Positions 1 through 8,115 are shown, counted from the stretch's first letter. The stretch: DNA of 64,000 nucleotides from Caulobacter sp. 602-2 (GCF_011043625.1 NZ_JAAKGT010000003.1:62001-126000), one strand, 5' to 3'. A program made the numbers and translations. The notes: a model not told the origin generated them from the sequence alone.

Positions 1-349
1 CCAGGCCGATGGCGTCACGGGCCAAGGGCTCGCCGGGCGTCCAGGCGCGGAAGACCATCCGCCCGCCCTTGCCGTGCGGATCGGCGCCCTCGACGCTTGG
101 CAGGGCCAGGCTCCAGCCCTCCCCGGCCAGCCAGTCGGCCAGGGCGCGGGCCGAAACCTCGGATCCCAGGCCGTGATAGAGCGCGGCGATCTTGCCTTGC
201 GGGTGGGGAAAGCGCGCCGACAGCGGTTCGCGCGCCACGTCCACCGCCATCCAGTCGGCCTCGGGGTGCTCAAGGGCCAGCTGCTTGCGGCGGTTGCGCA
301 CGAAGACGCGCAGGGCGGTCTTGGCGGCGGCGGGGTCGGCGATGGTCAT
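1..349 (-). CDS. 5-formyltetrahydrofolate cyclo-ligase, N-terminal part (cut by window edge)
   Basis: The minus strand reads from an ATG at 349 to the window edge without a stop, giving about 116 residues that begin MTIADPAAAKTALR. The N-terminal RNRRKQLA segment and the downstream pattern (PHPQGKIAALYHGLGSEV, then WSLALPSVEG and MVFRAWTPGEPL) fit the 5-FCL/YgfA family, which converts 5-formyl-THF to 5,10-methenyl-THF in cytosolic one-carbon metabolism. Its place directly downstream of a 6S RNA is the classic ssrS-ygfA order of proteobacteria and supports the call. The C-terminal part lies outside the window. Confidence 0.85.
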   Translation of the reverse strand, partial: MTIADPAAAKTALRVFVRNRRKQLALEHPEADWMAVDVAREPLSARFPHPQGKIAALYHGLGSEVSARALADWLAGEGWSLALPSVEGADPHGKGGRMVFRAWTPGEPLARDAIGL

Positions 350-397
350 CGCGACCTTCTAGCCGAAGGACGGGGATGAAGGGAAAGGGTGGCGGCG

Positions 398-540
398 CCG
401 CGAAGAACCGTGAAGACGTTTCAATCCACTCGAACCTGTTAGTTACAGGTGGGCCCCGTGTTCCCGCAGCCACGGCCACGGGAGGGAACAGGTCCCGATA
501 GAGAGATTAAGGTCCCTGGGAATAGAAATCTTCGACGAGA
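398..540 (-). ncRNA. ssrS: 6S RNA (regulator of RNA polymerase)
   Basis: The gap between the cyclo-ligase and the toxin-antitoxin genes folds like 6S RNA on the minus strand. A closing stem pairs CGAAGA near 535 with TCTTCG near 402. A central unpaired region follows, then an apical stem built on TGTTCCC (about 491) and GGGAACA (about 463). A small hairpin, ACCTGT-AACTA-ACAGGT, sits on the 3' side of the bubble, as in alphaproteobacterial 6S RNAs. 6S RNA binds sigma-70 holoenzyme as a promoter mimic. Gene order (zapA side, 6S, cyclo-ligase) matches the family. Ends are approximate; a possible -10 (TATCTT, 571-566) would put the 5' end nearer 557. Confidence 0.68.
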
Positions 541-656
541 GCCGCAGCACGACCCGCCGCTGGACAAGATAGGGGGTCGTGGGCTCTGGGGAAAGCCCCA
601 GGTGCAAAGAGTCGCGGATGGTATGCAGGCTTCACACCAGCTGTTAGACTCGCCTC

Positions 657-941
657 ATGCCCGTCGTCAGTAAGCGCACCGTCAGTCTCCCAAGTGAACA
701 GGCCGACTATATCGACGGCTTGGTCTCGTCGGGAGCCTATGCCTCGGCAAGCGAAGTGGTGCGCGCCGGCGTGCGAGCGCTCCAGGAGCGCGACGCCGCC
801 GTCGAGCGCTGGCTTCGTGAGGATGTCGCTCCGGTCTATGATGCGATGCAGGCCAATCCCGAGCGAGCGATCCCCGCGGAGGACGTTTTCGCAGCGATCC
901 GTGCGCTCCACGCCGAACACCTGAAAAAGCCGAAGGCGTGA
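657..941 (+). CDS. parD: ParD-family antitoxin of a type II toxin-antitoxin module
   Basis: This 94-residue protein begins MPVVSKRTVSLPSEQADYID. It has the ribbon-helix-helix pattern of ParD/CopG antitoxins: a short beta strand (KRTVSLP), then helices around IDGLVSSGAYASASEVVRAG, with the GxYxSASEVVR signature. The C-terminal half is the toxin-binding tail. The stop codon overlaps the GTG start of the ParE gene (GCGTGA), so the two are translationally coupled. ParD proteins neutralise ParE and repress their own operon. The module sits between zapA and 6S RNA, an unusual place that suggests insertion. Confidence 0.9.
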   Translation: MPVVSKRTVSLPSEQADYIDGLVSSGAYASASEVVRAGVRALQERDAAVERWLREDVAPVYDAMQANPERAIPAEDVFAAIRALHAEHLKKPKA

Positions 942-1237
942 ACAGGGCGGTCGTCTTCTCGCCCGAAGCAAGGGACGACTTGATCGCACTCTACATCCAC
1001 ATCGCGAGCACAACAGGACCGAACACCGGGCTGGGCTACATCGAGAGAATAGAAGATCGCTGCAGGGGACTAGCTGCGTTTCCGCAACAAGGGACGCTGA
1101 GAGACGATTTGCGCCCCGGTTTGCGCATCCTCGGCTTTGAAAGACGCGTGGCGATCACTTTCCATCACGACGACGTCAAGGTGACGATCGATCGGATCTT
1201 CTACGGCGGCCAGGATGTCGGCTCCGCCTTCGATTGA
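938..1237 (+). CDS. parE: ParE/RelE-family toxin
   Basis: This 99-residue protein starts at a GTG inside the ParD stop region. It shows the ParE/RelE fold signature: SPEARDDLIALYIHIA at the N-terminus, then FPQQGTLRDDLRPGLRILGF, and the C-terminal VTIDRIFYGGQD. ParE toxins poison DNA gyrase, while RelE relatives cleave mRNA; the partner and the helical N-terminus favour ParE. The gene ends one base before the convergent zapA stop codon. That leaves no room for a separate terminator between them. Confidence 0.9.
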   Translation: MNRAVVFSPEARDDLIALYIHIASTTGPNTGLGYIERIEDRCRGLAAFPQQGTLRDDLRPGLRILGFERRVAITFHHDDVKVTIDRIFYGGQDVGSAFD

Positions 1238-1564
1238 TTACCCCGCCGCCAGCTTCTCGATGCGCTCGGCCGCGGCGTCGATGGCCTTGATGGCGCGGAT
1301 CTCGACGCGGGTCTGCTCGTTCTGCAGGCGGGCCAGTTCCGACTGGTTGTGGGCCAGGCGCAGCTTCAGGTCCGACAGCTCGTCGGCCAGCAGCAGGGCG
1401 CCCATCAGGAACAGGCGGGTCTCGCCCAACTGGCCGACCTCCTGGCTGACCTGGCGGACCTGGCGGTCGAACAGGCGCGCGATCTCCAGCAGGTGGGCCT
1501 CCTGGCCGTCTTCGCAGCCCACGCTGTAGGGGCGGCCGTTCACGTGGATGGTCAGTTGCGCCAT
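1238..1564 (-). CDS. zapA: Cell division protein ZapA
   Basis: This 108-residue protein starts at ATG 1564 with MAQLTIHVNGRPYSVGCEDG, the conserved ZapA N-terminal beta motif. A long coiled-coil helix follows (LKLRLAHNQSELARLQNEQT). ZapA binds and bundles FtsZ filaments at the division site. An in-frame upstream extension is low-complexity and overlaps the neighbouring zauP frame, so it was not used. It lies 4 bases downstream of the zauP-like gene, consistent with a zauP-zapA operon. Confidence 0.9.
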   Translation of the reverse strand: MAQLTIHVNGRPYSVGCEDGQEAHLLEIARLFDRQVRQVSQEVGQLGETRLFLMGALLLADELSDLKLRLAHNQSELARLQNEQTRVEIRAIKAIDAAAERIEKLAAG

Positions 1565-1568
1565 GGGC

Positions 1569-2024
1569 TCAGGCCTTCGCGGGCGGGTCGGGGTCGAACG
1601 GCGGGTCGTCCTCGTCGTACAACGCTTCGGGATCGTCTTCGGCTTCGTCGGCGAAATCGGCGGGCGCGGCGCCCTCCTCTTCGTCGTCATGGACGCCCTC
1701 GCCGATCAGGCTCTCGTCGCCCAGGGCGGCGCGGATCTCGGCGATGGCGCGGCCCAGGGCCTCGCTGGCCTGCTCGCCGGCCTCCTCCAGGGCGCGCTCG
1801 CGGACGCGGGCGGCCTCCAGGTCGGCGGCCAGCTGGGCGGCCTTCTCGACCACGGCGGCGTCGGCCGCGGCCGGAGCGGCGGCGAACAGGTCGCCGGCCG
1901 CCGGCTGGGCGGCAGCCTGCGCTCGCTCGGCCCGTTCGGCGGCGATCTTCTGCTCCAGGTTCGCGACGGCGCGCTCAAGCCGGCGCGCGGCCAGGTCGAG
2001 GGCGCTTCCTTCGCCCGGGGTCAT
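1569..2024 (-). CDS. zauP: ZauP-like coiled-coil partner of ZapA
   Basis: An acidic 151-residue protein lies directly upstream of zapA on the same strand. From the chosen ATG at 2024 it starts MTPGEGSALDLAARRLERAV. It has a long Ala/Glu-rich coiled coil (residues about 10-110) and an Asp/Glu-rich tail ending PPFDPDPPAKA. In Caulobacter a coiled-coil protein encoded next to zapA, ZauP, binds ZapA and helps focus the Z-ring; the identification here rests on position and architecture. An upstream ATG at 2090 is possible, but the 2024 start has GGGAA about 8 bases upstream. Confidence 0.75.
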   Translation of the reverse strand: MTPGEGSALDLAARRLERAVANLEQKIAAERAERAQAAAQPAAGDLFAAAPAAADAAVVEKAAQLAADLEAARVRERALEEAGEQASEALGRAIAEIRAALGDESLIGEGVHDDEEEGAAPADFADEAEDDPEALYDEDDPPFDPDPPAKA

Positions 2025-2241
2025 CGGCAAGTTCCCATCATGCGGCGCAACATATAGATCGTCGCCGACTTCGCCAGCCGGCGTGACCACAATTGGGCGA
2101 TGTAACGAGCGTCACAACAATAGCTAATGTGTTGTGAGCGTTCCTGGGCTTGACTTCGCCGCTTTCGACCGCGAAACCCCCTGCAAAATCAAGGAACGCC
2201 GCTCGCTTCCGAGCGGGTCCGATCGTGAGGAGAAAGACCAC

Positions 2242-3249
2242 ATGGCCCTTCGCGTCGCCATCAACGGCTTCGGCCGCATCGGCCGCCTCGTGCTGCGCTC
2301 CATCGCCGAGCACGGCCGCCGTGACATCGAGGTGGTGGCGATCAACGATCTGGGCCCGGTCGAGACCAACGCGCACCTGCTGCGCTACGACAGCGTGCAT
2401 GGCCGCTTCCCCGGCGTCGTGACCTCGGGCGAAGACTGGATCGACGTCGGCGCCGGCAAGATCAAGGTCACCGCGATCCGCAACCCCGAAGAGCTGCCGC
2501 ACGCCGAACTGGGCGTCGACATCGCCTTCGAGTGCACCGGCATCTTCACCGCCCGCGACAAGGCCGCCCTGCACCTGAAGGCCGGCGCCAAGCGCGTGCT
2601 CGTGTCGGCTCCCGCCGACGGCGCCGACAAGACCATCGTCTACAAGGTCAACCACGAGACCCTGACCGCCGACGACATCGTCGTCTCGAACGGTTCGTGC
2701 ACCACCAACGCCCTCGCCCCGGTCGCCAAGGTCCTGCACGACCTGTTCGGCATCGAGCGCGGCTACATGACCACGATCCACAGCTACACCGGCGACCAGC
2801 CGACGCTGGACACCATGCACAAGGACCTCTACCGCGCCCGCGCCGCGGCCCTGTCCATGATCCCGACCTCGACCGGCGCCGCCAAGGCCCTGGGCCTGGT
2901 CCTGCCGGAACTGAAGGGCAAGCTGGACGGTTCGTCGATCCGCGTCCCGACCCCGAACGTCTCGGTCATCGACCTGAAGGTCGTCGCCGGCCGCGAGACC
3001 TCGATCGCCGAGATCAACGCCGCGCTGCAGGCCGCCGCCGACGGTCCGATGAAGGGCGTCCTGGCCACGACCACCGACCCGCTGGTCTCGACCGACCTCA
3101 ACCACATCGCCGCCAGCTCGACGGCCGCCCTGCCTCAGACGCAAGTCATCGAAGGCAAGCTGGCCCGCGTGCTCAGCTGGTACGACAACGAGTGGGGCTT
3201 CGCGACCCGCATGAGCGACACCGCTCTGGAAATGGCGAAGTTCCTCTAA
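2242..3249 (+). CDS. gap: Glyceraldehyde-3-phosphate dehydrogenase
   Basis: This 335-residue enzyme starts at ATG 2242 behind a GAGGAGAAAG ribosome-binding site. It has the NAD-binding start (RVAINGFGRIGRLVLR), the catalytic SNGSCTTNALAP motif with the nucleophilic Cys, and the C-terminal SWYDNEWGFATRM. It interconverts glyceraldehyde-3-phosphate and 1,3-bisphosphoglycerate in the cytosol. It heads a gap - small membrane protein - pgk - fba run. The stop is one base from the next start, so the genes are probably co-transcribed. Confidence 0.97.
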   Translation: MALRVAINGFGRIGRLVLRSIAEHGRRDIEVVAINDLGPVETNAHLLRYDSVHGRFPGVVTSGEDWIDVGAGKIKVTAIRNPEELPHAELGVDIAFECTGIFTARDKAALHLKAGAKRVLVSAPADGADKTIVYKVNHETLTADDIVVSNGSCTTNALAPVAKVLHDLFGIERGYMTTIHSYTGDQPTLDTMHKDLYRARAAALSMIPTSTGAAKALGLVLPELKGKLDGSSIRVPTPNVSVIDLKVVAGRETSIAEINAALQAAADGPMKGVLATTTDPLVSTDLNHIAASSTAALPQTQVIEGKLARVLSWYDNEWGFATRMSDTALEMAKFL

Positions 3250-3250
3250 G

Positions 3251-3637
3251 ATGAAACGCTGGCCCGCCATCGCCGCCTTGGGAGTGATGGCGTGGCCAGT
3301 GTCTTCTTTGATCGGCAAAGCGTTCGTAAGCATTGTCGAATCCTGGAAGTACGCCCCCCCGGCCTCCTGCAGCCACGATCCCGCCACCGGCCTCAGAAGC
3401 CATTGCCTCACGCCGATCACGGCCGTGTCCCCGGCGATGGTCATGCCGCTCATCGGCATCGTTCTCTTGATCGCCGGACTTTGGTGGGTCGGCTGGTTCT
3501 ACCAGGCCCGTTCAGCCCGCCGCCGCGCCGACAACCCGTCGGCGCTGCCTGCTTCCAGCCTTTTCCTCGCCCTGTGGTTTGTCGGCGCAACGGCGCTGTG
3601 CACCGCCTGGGCGGCGCATACTCACACCTTCATGTAG
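3251..3637 (+). CDS. Small membrane protein of unknown function between gap and pgk
   Basis: This 128-residue protein starts at ATG 3251, one base after the gap stop, and ends 11 bases before pgk. It has three hydrophobic stretches: residues about 5-25, about 58-80 ([20 protein letters not shown]) and about 100-120 ([19 protein letters not shown]). A loop between the first two contains two Cys (ASCSHDP and SHCLTP) that could form a periplasmic disulfide. I do not recognise a family. Codon use is less G/C-biased than in gap and pgk. Its place inside a glycolytic operon is unexplained. Confidence 0.7.
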   Translation: MKRWPAIAALGVMAWPVSSLIGKAFVSIVESWKYAPPASCSHDPATGLRSHCLTPITAVSPAMVMPLIGIVLLIAGLWWVGWFYQARSARRRADNPSALPASSLFLALWFVGATALCTAWAAHTHTFM

Positions 3638-3648
3638 GCTCACGCACC

Positions 3649-4839
3649 ATGACCTTCCGCACCCTCGACACCGCCGATCTCGCCGGCAAGCGCGCCCTGG
3701 TCCGGGTGGACTTCAACGTGCCCGTCGACGGCGGCAAGGTGGCCGACGACACCCGCCTGCGCGCGGCCCTGCCGACCATCGCCTTCCTGTCCAAGGCCGG
3801 CGCCAAGGTCGTGCTGCTGGCCCACTTCGATCGCCCCAAGGGCAAGGTCGTGCCGGAAATGAGCCTCGGCTTCGTCGCCGAACCGCTGAGCAAGCTGCTG
3901 GAGCAGCCGGTGGCCTTCGCTTCGGACTGCATCGGCCCGGAAGCCGCCAAGGTCGTCGACGGCCTGGAGAACGGCGGCGTGGCCCTGCTGGAGAACGTCC
4001 GCTTCCACGCCGGCGAGGAAAAGAACGACGCCGAGTTCGCCAAGGCCCTGGCCGCCAACGGCGACGTCTACGTCAACGACGCCTTCAGCGCCGCCCACCG
4101 CGCCCACGCCTCGACCGAGGGCTTGGCCAAGCTGCTGCCGGCCTATCCGGGCCTGGCCATGCAGCGCGAGCTGGAAGCCCTGGACGCGGCTCTCGGCAAC
4201 CCCAAGAAGCCGGTGATCGGCATCGTCGGCGGCTCCAAGGTCTCGACCAAGCTCGACCTGCTCAACAATCTCGTCGCCAAGCTCGACCGTCTGGCCATCG
4301 GCGGCGGCATGGCCAACACCTTCCTGTTCGCCCAGGGCCACGACGTCGGCGGCTCGCTCTGCGAGAAGGACCTGGCCGACACCGCCCGCGAGATCATCGC
4401 CAAGGCCGAGAAGGCCGGCTGCGAACTGCTGCTGCCGGTCGACGTGGTCGTCGCCAAGAAGGTCGCCCCGGGCGTCGAGACCGCCGTGCGCGGCCTGTCG
4501 GACGTGCAGGCCGACGACCTGATCCTCGACGCGGGCCCGCAGAGCGCCAAGAAGCTGCTGGCGGCCATGGACCAGAGCGTCACCTTGATCTGGAACGGCC
4601 CGCTGGGCGTGTTCGAGGTGCAACCTTTCGACGAAGCGACCGTTTCGGCGGCGAAACACGCCGCGTCTCTCGCGAAATCGGGTAAGATCGTGGCGGTCGC
4701 GGGCGGCGGTGATACCGTCGCGGCGTTGAACCACGCGGGCGTGTCGGCCGACTTCACCTTCGTCTCGACGGCGGGCGGCGCGTTCCTGGAATGGATGGAG
4801 GGCAAGACGCTTCCGGGCGTCGCGGCTCTCGAAGCCTAA
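3649..4839 (+). CDS. pgk: Phosphoglycerate kinase
   Basis: This 396-residue cytosolic enzyme transfers phosphate from 1,3-bisphosphoglycerate to ADP. Visible motifs are [20 protein letters not shown] near the N-terminus, HFDRPKGK, the nucleotide-binding [24 protein letters not shown], and the C-terminal [13 protein letters not shown]. The start ATG at 3649 gives the standard N-terminus ([20 protein letters not shown]). It lies between the small membrane gene and fba. Confidence 0.97.
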   Translation: MTFRTLDTADLAGKRALVRVDFNVPVDGGKVADDTRLRAALPTIAFLSKAGAKVVLLAHFDRPKGKVVPEMSLGFVAEPLSKLLEQPVAFASDCIGPEAAKVVDGLENGGVALLENVRFHAGEEKNDAEFAKALAANGDVYVNDAFSAAHRAHASTEGLAKLLPAYPGLAMQRELEALDAALGNPKKPVIGIVGGSKVSTKLDLLNNLVAKLDRLAIGGGMANTFLFAQGHDVGGSLCEKDLADTAREIIAKAEKAGCELLLPVDVVVAKKVAPGVETAVRGLSDVQADDLILDAGPQSAKKLLAAMDQSVTLIWNGPLGVFEVQPFDEATVSAAKHAASLAKSGKIVAVAGGGDTVAALNHAGVSADFTFVSTAGGAFLEWMEGKTLPGVAALEA

Positions 4840-5048
4840 AGGGAGGATCCCGGCGAGCCCACGGCGGCCACGGGACCATCGATCAAGTCGGAACGCCCCG
4901 CCCCGAGCCTTTCGGGGCGCGGGCCTCCGCTCTCGGGACGCCGGACGAGGAACCGGCCCCGGGGTCTTCGGGCAAAGAGCGCAAAAGCGCCGCGCCCCAA
5001 AAACAAGAACGAACCCAACGACTTCAAAGCTTGCAGGAGAAATACCAC

Positions 5049-6140
5049 GTGGCGAGGATCACGCTTAGGCAGTTGCTGGATCATGCGGCGGAGCATGAAT
5101 ACGGGCTGCCCGCCTTCAACATCAACAACATGGAACAGGGCCTGGCCATCATGGAGGCCGCCGACGCGGTCGACAGCCCGGTCATCATCCAGGCCTCGCG
5201 CGGCGCGCGGAACTACGCCAACGACATCATGTTGGCCAAGATGATCGACGCCCTGGTCGACATCTATCCCCACATCCCGGTGTGCATGCACCAGGACCAC
5301 GGCAACGGCCCGGCGACCTGCGCCACGGCGATCCAGTACGGCTTCACCTCGGTGATGATGGACGGCTCGCTGATGGAGGACGCCAAGACCCCGGCCAGCT
5401 ACGAGTACAATGTCGACGTCACCCGCCGGGTGGTCGAGATGGCCCACGCCTGCGGCGTGTCGGTCGAGGGCGAACTGGGCGTGCTGGGCTCGCTGGAGAC
5501 CGGTATGGGCGAGGCCGAGGACGGCCACGGCTTCGAAGGCAAGCTGTCGCATGACGAGCTGCTGACCGATCCGGACCAGGCGGTCGACTTCGTGCAGGCC
5601 ACCGGCGTCGACGCCCTGGCCATCGCCATGGGCACCAGCCACGGCGCCTACAAGTTCACGCGCAAGCCGGACGGCGACGTCCTGGCCATGAACGTGATCG
5701 AGGAAATCCACCGCCGCCTGCCCAACACCCACCTGGTGATGCACGGCAGCTCCAGCGTTCCGCAGGACCTGCAGGACATCATCAACCAGTACGGCGGCGA
5801 GATGCCCCAGACCTGGGGCGTGCCGGTCGAAGAGATCCAGCGCGGCATCAAGCACGGCGTGCGCAAGATCAACGTCGACACCGACAACCGCATGGCCATC
5901 ACCGGCGCCGTCCGCAAGCTGCTGATCGAGAAGCCGCACGAGTTCGACCCGCGCGCCTATCTCAAGCCGGCCAAGGACGCCATGCGCAAGGTCTGCCAGG
6001 CCCGCTTCGAGCAGTTCGGTTCGGCCGGCCACGCCGGCAAGATCCGCGCGATCTCGACCGCGGCCATGGCCAAGCGCTACCTGTCGGGCGAACTGAACGC
6101 CAAGTTCGGCGCCCCGGCCGGCAAGGCCGCCGCCGAGTAA
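5049..6140 (+). CDS. fba: Class II fructose-bisphosphate aldolase
   Basis: This 363-residue enzyme uses a GTG start at 5049 behind AGGAGAAA; the open frame extends further upstream, but that part is low-complexity intergenic sequence. Motifs of the zinc-dependent class II aldolase are clear: [43 protein letters not shown] and [11 protein letters not shown]. It cleaves fructose-1,6-bisphosphate to triose phosphates in glycolysis and gluconeogenesis. The length and GELGVLG region fit the Calvin-cycle-type subgroup common in alphaproteobacteria. A 209-base gap from pgk contains a GC-rich hairpin near 4898-4920, so fba may have its own promoter. Confidence 0.96.
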   Translation: MARITLRQLLDHAAEHEYGLPAFNINNMEQGLAIMEAADAVDSPVIIQASRGARNYANDIMLAKMIDALVDIYPHIPVCMHQDHGNGPATCATAIQYGFTSVMMDGSLMEDAKTPASYEYNVDVTRRVVEMAHACGVSVEGELGVLGSLETGMGEAEDGHGFEGKLSHDELLTDPDQAVDFVQATGVDALAIAMGTSHGAYKFTRKPDGDVLAMNVIEEIHRRLPNTHLVMHGSSSVPQDLQDIINQYGGEMPQTWGVPVEEIQRGIKHGVRKINVDTDNRMAITGAVRKLLIEKPHEFDPRAYLKPAKDAMRKVCQARFEQFGSAGHAGKIRAISTAAMAKRYLSGELNAKFGAPAGKAAAE

Positions 6141-6165
6141 GCCTTCCCGCTTCACGCAGGAACGA

Positions 6166-6198
6166 GGGCCCTTCCGGTTCGCCGGGAGGGCCTTTTTC
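6166..6198 (+). terminator. Rho-independent terminator after fba
   Basis: The inverted repeat AGGGCCCTTCCGG - TTCG - CCGGGAGGGCCT is followed by a run of T (CTTTTTC). It lies 25 bases after the fba stop and would end the glycolytic operon. Confidence 0.88.
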
Positions 6199-6288
6199 TT
6201 TCACCGGGGCGCAGACGGACAGTTTCTTGCTGACCACAGCGCCCATAGGCTGCTAGAAGCCACCCGTCACCTCGGAGACGGCATCTTC

Positions 6289-6438
6289 ATGCCCATGGGC
6301 CTGAACAGCTTCGACGCCTGCCGCGACGGTCTTGAGACCGCCGCCGGCCGCGTCGCGCCCGTCTCCGCCCGCGCGCTCCTTCTCACCGTACTTATTACCG
6401 CCTGGCCTTCAGGAACGGGACGAACGCGCGCGTCTTAG
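6289..6438 (+). CDS. Putative 49-residue leader peptide of an attenuator
   Basis: An ATG at 6289 opens a short frame ending with TAG at 6436-6438. It contains the run LLLTVLITAW encoded with codons rare in this genome (CTT, GTA, CTT, ATT). A terminator hairpin follows 33 bases downstream (6471-6501), and then an unknown gene. Branched-chain-rich leader peptides with rare codons ahead of a terminator are the hallmark of ilv-type attenuation, which is known for Caulobacter ilvBN. Here the downstream gene is not a recognisable ilv gene. No strong ribosome-binding site is obvious. Confidence 0.45.
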   Translation: MPMGLNSFDACRDGLETAAGRVAPVSARALLLTVLITAWPSGTGRTRAS

Positions 6439-6470
6439 CGACCGCCGATCAGAGATCGCAGGATCTTCGA

Positions 6471-6501
6471 ACCCCGCTCCTTCCAAGGTGCGGGGTTTTT
6501 T
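6471..6501 (+). terminator. Terminator hairpin of the putative attenuator
   Basis: ACCCCGC and GCGGGGT form a stem around a 12-base loop, followed by six T. It is upstream of, not downstream from, a gene (start 6542), so it fits attenuation rather than ordinary termination. The sequence between the terminator and the gene resembles that at the second leader (61754-61833), including GCGGTCCG. Confidence 0.7.
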
Positions 6502-6541
6502 GTCGTGCGGTCCGTCGGCCTGACCCTCAGGAGAAACGACC

Positions 6542-6856
6542 ATGACCTTGCAAGCCCCCTTCCCGTCCGAACAGCCCGCGCCGCCCATCGGCCGGATCCG
6601 CGCGGCCGCCCGCCGCTTCGTGCGCGGCCTGGCCGCCGACGAACTGCTGGAGCACGTGGGCCGCATCGAGTCGCTGGTGGCCGCGCCGCCCGCGCCCGAA
6701 GCCTCGCGGGCGGTGATCGTCGGGCTGGCGGGACTGGCGCCGTTCGACCCGGCCCGCGACCTGATCTTCACGGGCGGCGAGGGTCCGGCCGTGCGGCTGA
6801 CGGCCTTCGATCGCAGGGGACGGGTGCTGCAGCGCGTCGAACTCGCCGCGCCGTGA
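6542..6856 (+). CDS. Hypothetical protein (104 residues)
   Basis: ATG 6542 follows CAGGAGAAACGACC, a good ribosome-binding site. The protein starts MTLQAPFPSEQPAPPIGRIR and is rich in Ala/Arg/Pro. A helical middle (RFVRGLAADELLEHVGRIES) leads to a C-terminal part with strand-like segments (VRLTAFDRRGRVLQRVEL). No signal peptide, membrane segment or known motif is visible. It lies behind the attenuator-like leader and converges with the NrsF-like gene, ending 2 bases before it. Confidence 0.65.
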   Translation: MTLQAPFPSEQPAPPIGRIRAAARRFVRGLAADELLEHVGRIESLVAAPPAPEASRAVIVGLAGLAPFDPARDLIFTGGEGPAVRLTAFDRRGRVLQRVELAAP

Positions 6857-6858
6857 GG

Positions 6859-7521
6859 TCAGAGCGCGGCCAGCCGGTTCAGGGCGGCGCCGGCCAGACC
6901 GCACAGCAGCACGCCGCCCAGGTACCACAGGCCCACGAACACGAAGGTCGAGTGCGGGCAGTGCAGGCCATAGACGCTGGCGGCCAGGCCGCCGGCGAAC
7001 ACGCCGGCCGCGAAGCCGGCCAGGATCGGCCGCTCGGTCTCGACGCCGCGCAGCACCGTCAGGGTCAGCAGCAGGGTCGGCAGGGCCAGGGCGACGACGT
7101 TGAAGAAGCATGCGCCCACCGAAGCCGGCGCGAACAGGCGCGCCAGCTTAGCCGGCTCCAACTGGGTGGCTTCGGTCGCGCCGCCGACGGCGAAGACCAG
7201 CAGCGCGATCACCGCCACGACGATCGCCGTGGGGGCCGGCGGGCCGCGCCGGATCAGGCGAGCCAGGCCGTCGAAGCCCGCGGCCGCCAGGGCCGCCGTA
7301 TAGGCCATCTTCAGCCAGAAGAACGGCTGCTGCGGAGCGGTTTCGATGTCGGGGCGCAGGTCCAGCCAGAAGAACACGAGCAGCAGGGCCGCAAGGCCGC
7401 CGGCGACGCCGATCTCGGCCAGGCGCCAGGCCGGCCTGGTGGCCTTGGGCCGCCAGCCGGACGCGTCAGGCGTCCGCACGGCGAGCACGCCGTCGTCATA
7501 GGTCGCGTCGTCGAAGGCCAA
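6859..7521 (-). CDS. nrsF: NrsF-like anti-sigma membrane protein (DUF1109)
   Basis: This 220-residue protein has six predicted transmembrane segments, at about residues 34-53, 66-90, 98-115, 130-160, 165-185 and 190-215. It carries the family pattern LRPD...FWLKMAYT and two Cys (VGACFFN and YGLHCPHS) in positions consistent with the redox/metal-sensing Cys of Caulobacter NrsF, which holds the ECF factor SigF at the membrane. The start is weak: TTG at 7521 behind GGGGGGAAG, and the cytoplasmic N-terminus (MAFDDATYDDGVLAV) does not look like the usual family N-terminus. No sigma factor gene lies upstream. Confidence 0.7.
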   Translation of the reverse strand: MAFDDATYDDGVLAVRTPDASGWRPKATRPAWRLAEIGVAGGLAALLLVFFWLDLRPDIETAPQQPFFWLKMAYTAALAAAGFDGLARLIRRGPPAPTAIVVAVIALLVFAVGGATEATQLEPAKLARLFAPASVGACFFNVVALALPTLLLTLTVLRGVETERPILAGFAAGVFAGGLAASVYGLHCPHSTFVFVGLWYLGGVLLCGLAGAALNRLAAL

Positions 7522-7731
7522 CCGCTTCCCCCCGCAACAGGCTTGTTTTTCGGCCGCCCGTCCCCTGGCGGCGTGCTCGTGAGAGGCGATCTCAAAAGCC
7601 GGGGCGAATGCGTAAAGGTTAGGCAGCGGAAGTCAATACCGACGTTCTGCGAGCCCTGTGGAGCGGCTGTGGACACACCCTCAATGCTCGGTTGAGCGGC
7701 GCCGTCGACCGTGAGCGGCGATCGCGGCGCC

Positions 7732-8115
7732 TCATCCGACGGCGGAAGGATCGCCGCGCCAGCGCCTGTCGACCAGCACCGCCAGTCCCACGCCGACAGC
7801 GTAGCAGGCCAGGTCCTTCAGATCGAACACGCCGCCGAACACCACCCGCGCCACGCGGTTGCCGCCCAGACCCGCATGGTCGAGCACGTGCAGCGCCTGG
7901 CCCAGTTCGATGACCGCGCCCAGGCCGAAGGCCGAGGCGGCCGCCACGCGCCGCCCGACGGGCGCCGCGCTTCGCATGGCGAAATAGACCATCGCCGTGG
8001 CCAGCACGTCGCCCAGATAAGGCCGCACGAAGCCGTCTCGCACGAACAGCGCGATGCCCACCTCGACCCCGAACAGGGTCGCCGCGGCCGCCAGGTGTCC
8101 GAACCGAATCCGCAT
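7732..8115 (-). CDS. DUF2809-family membrane protein
   Basis: This 127-residue protein starts at ATG 8115 (MRIRFGHLAAAATLFGVEVG). About four hydrophobic helices are visible, and the C-terminal NRVARVVFGGVFDLKDLACYAVG is typical of DUF2809 (a VanZ-like small integral membrane family with no established function). It is followed by about 210 bases without a gene before the NrsF-like gene on the same strand. Confidence 0.75.
   Translation of the reverse strand: MRIRFGHLAAAATLFGVEVGIALFVRDGFVRPYLGDVLATAMVYFAMRSAAPVGRRVAAASAFGLGAVIELGQALHVLDHAGLGGNRVARVVFGGVFDLKDLACYAVGVGLAVLVDRRWRGDPSAVG

Noticed and set aside
507-1013. Long minus-strand open frame opposite the ParDE genes and part of the 6S RNA
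   Set aside because: It is antisense to two well-supported genes and has no recognisable motif; high GC content produces such shadows.
2038-3459. 473-codon minus-strand frame over gap
   Set aside because: It is the reverse shadow of gap (Gly/Asp/Val-rich, no motif). The same applies to the long frames opposite fba, pgk, fliD and cobT.
6440-6501. tRNA-like 3' segment (TTCGAACCCC)
   Set aside because: The T-arm halves do not pair and no acceptor or anticodon arms are present upstream, so it is only the terminator region of the leader.
7522-7731. Possible sigF remnant or SigF promoter (GTAACC-N16-CGAA) upstream of the NrsF-like gene
   Set aside because: TAACC occurs but without CGAA at the right distance, and no sigma-like peptide is found in any frame.
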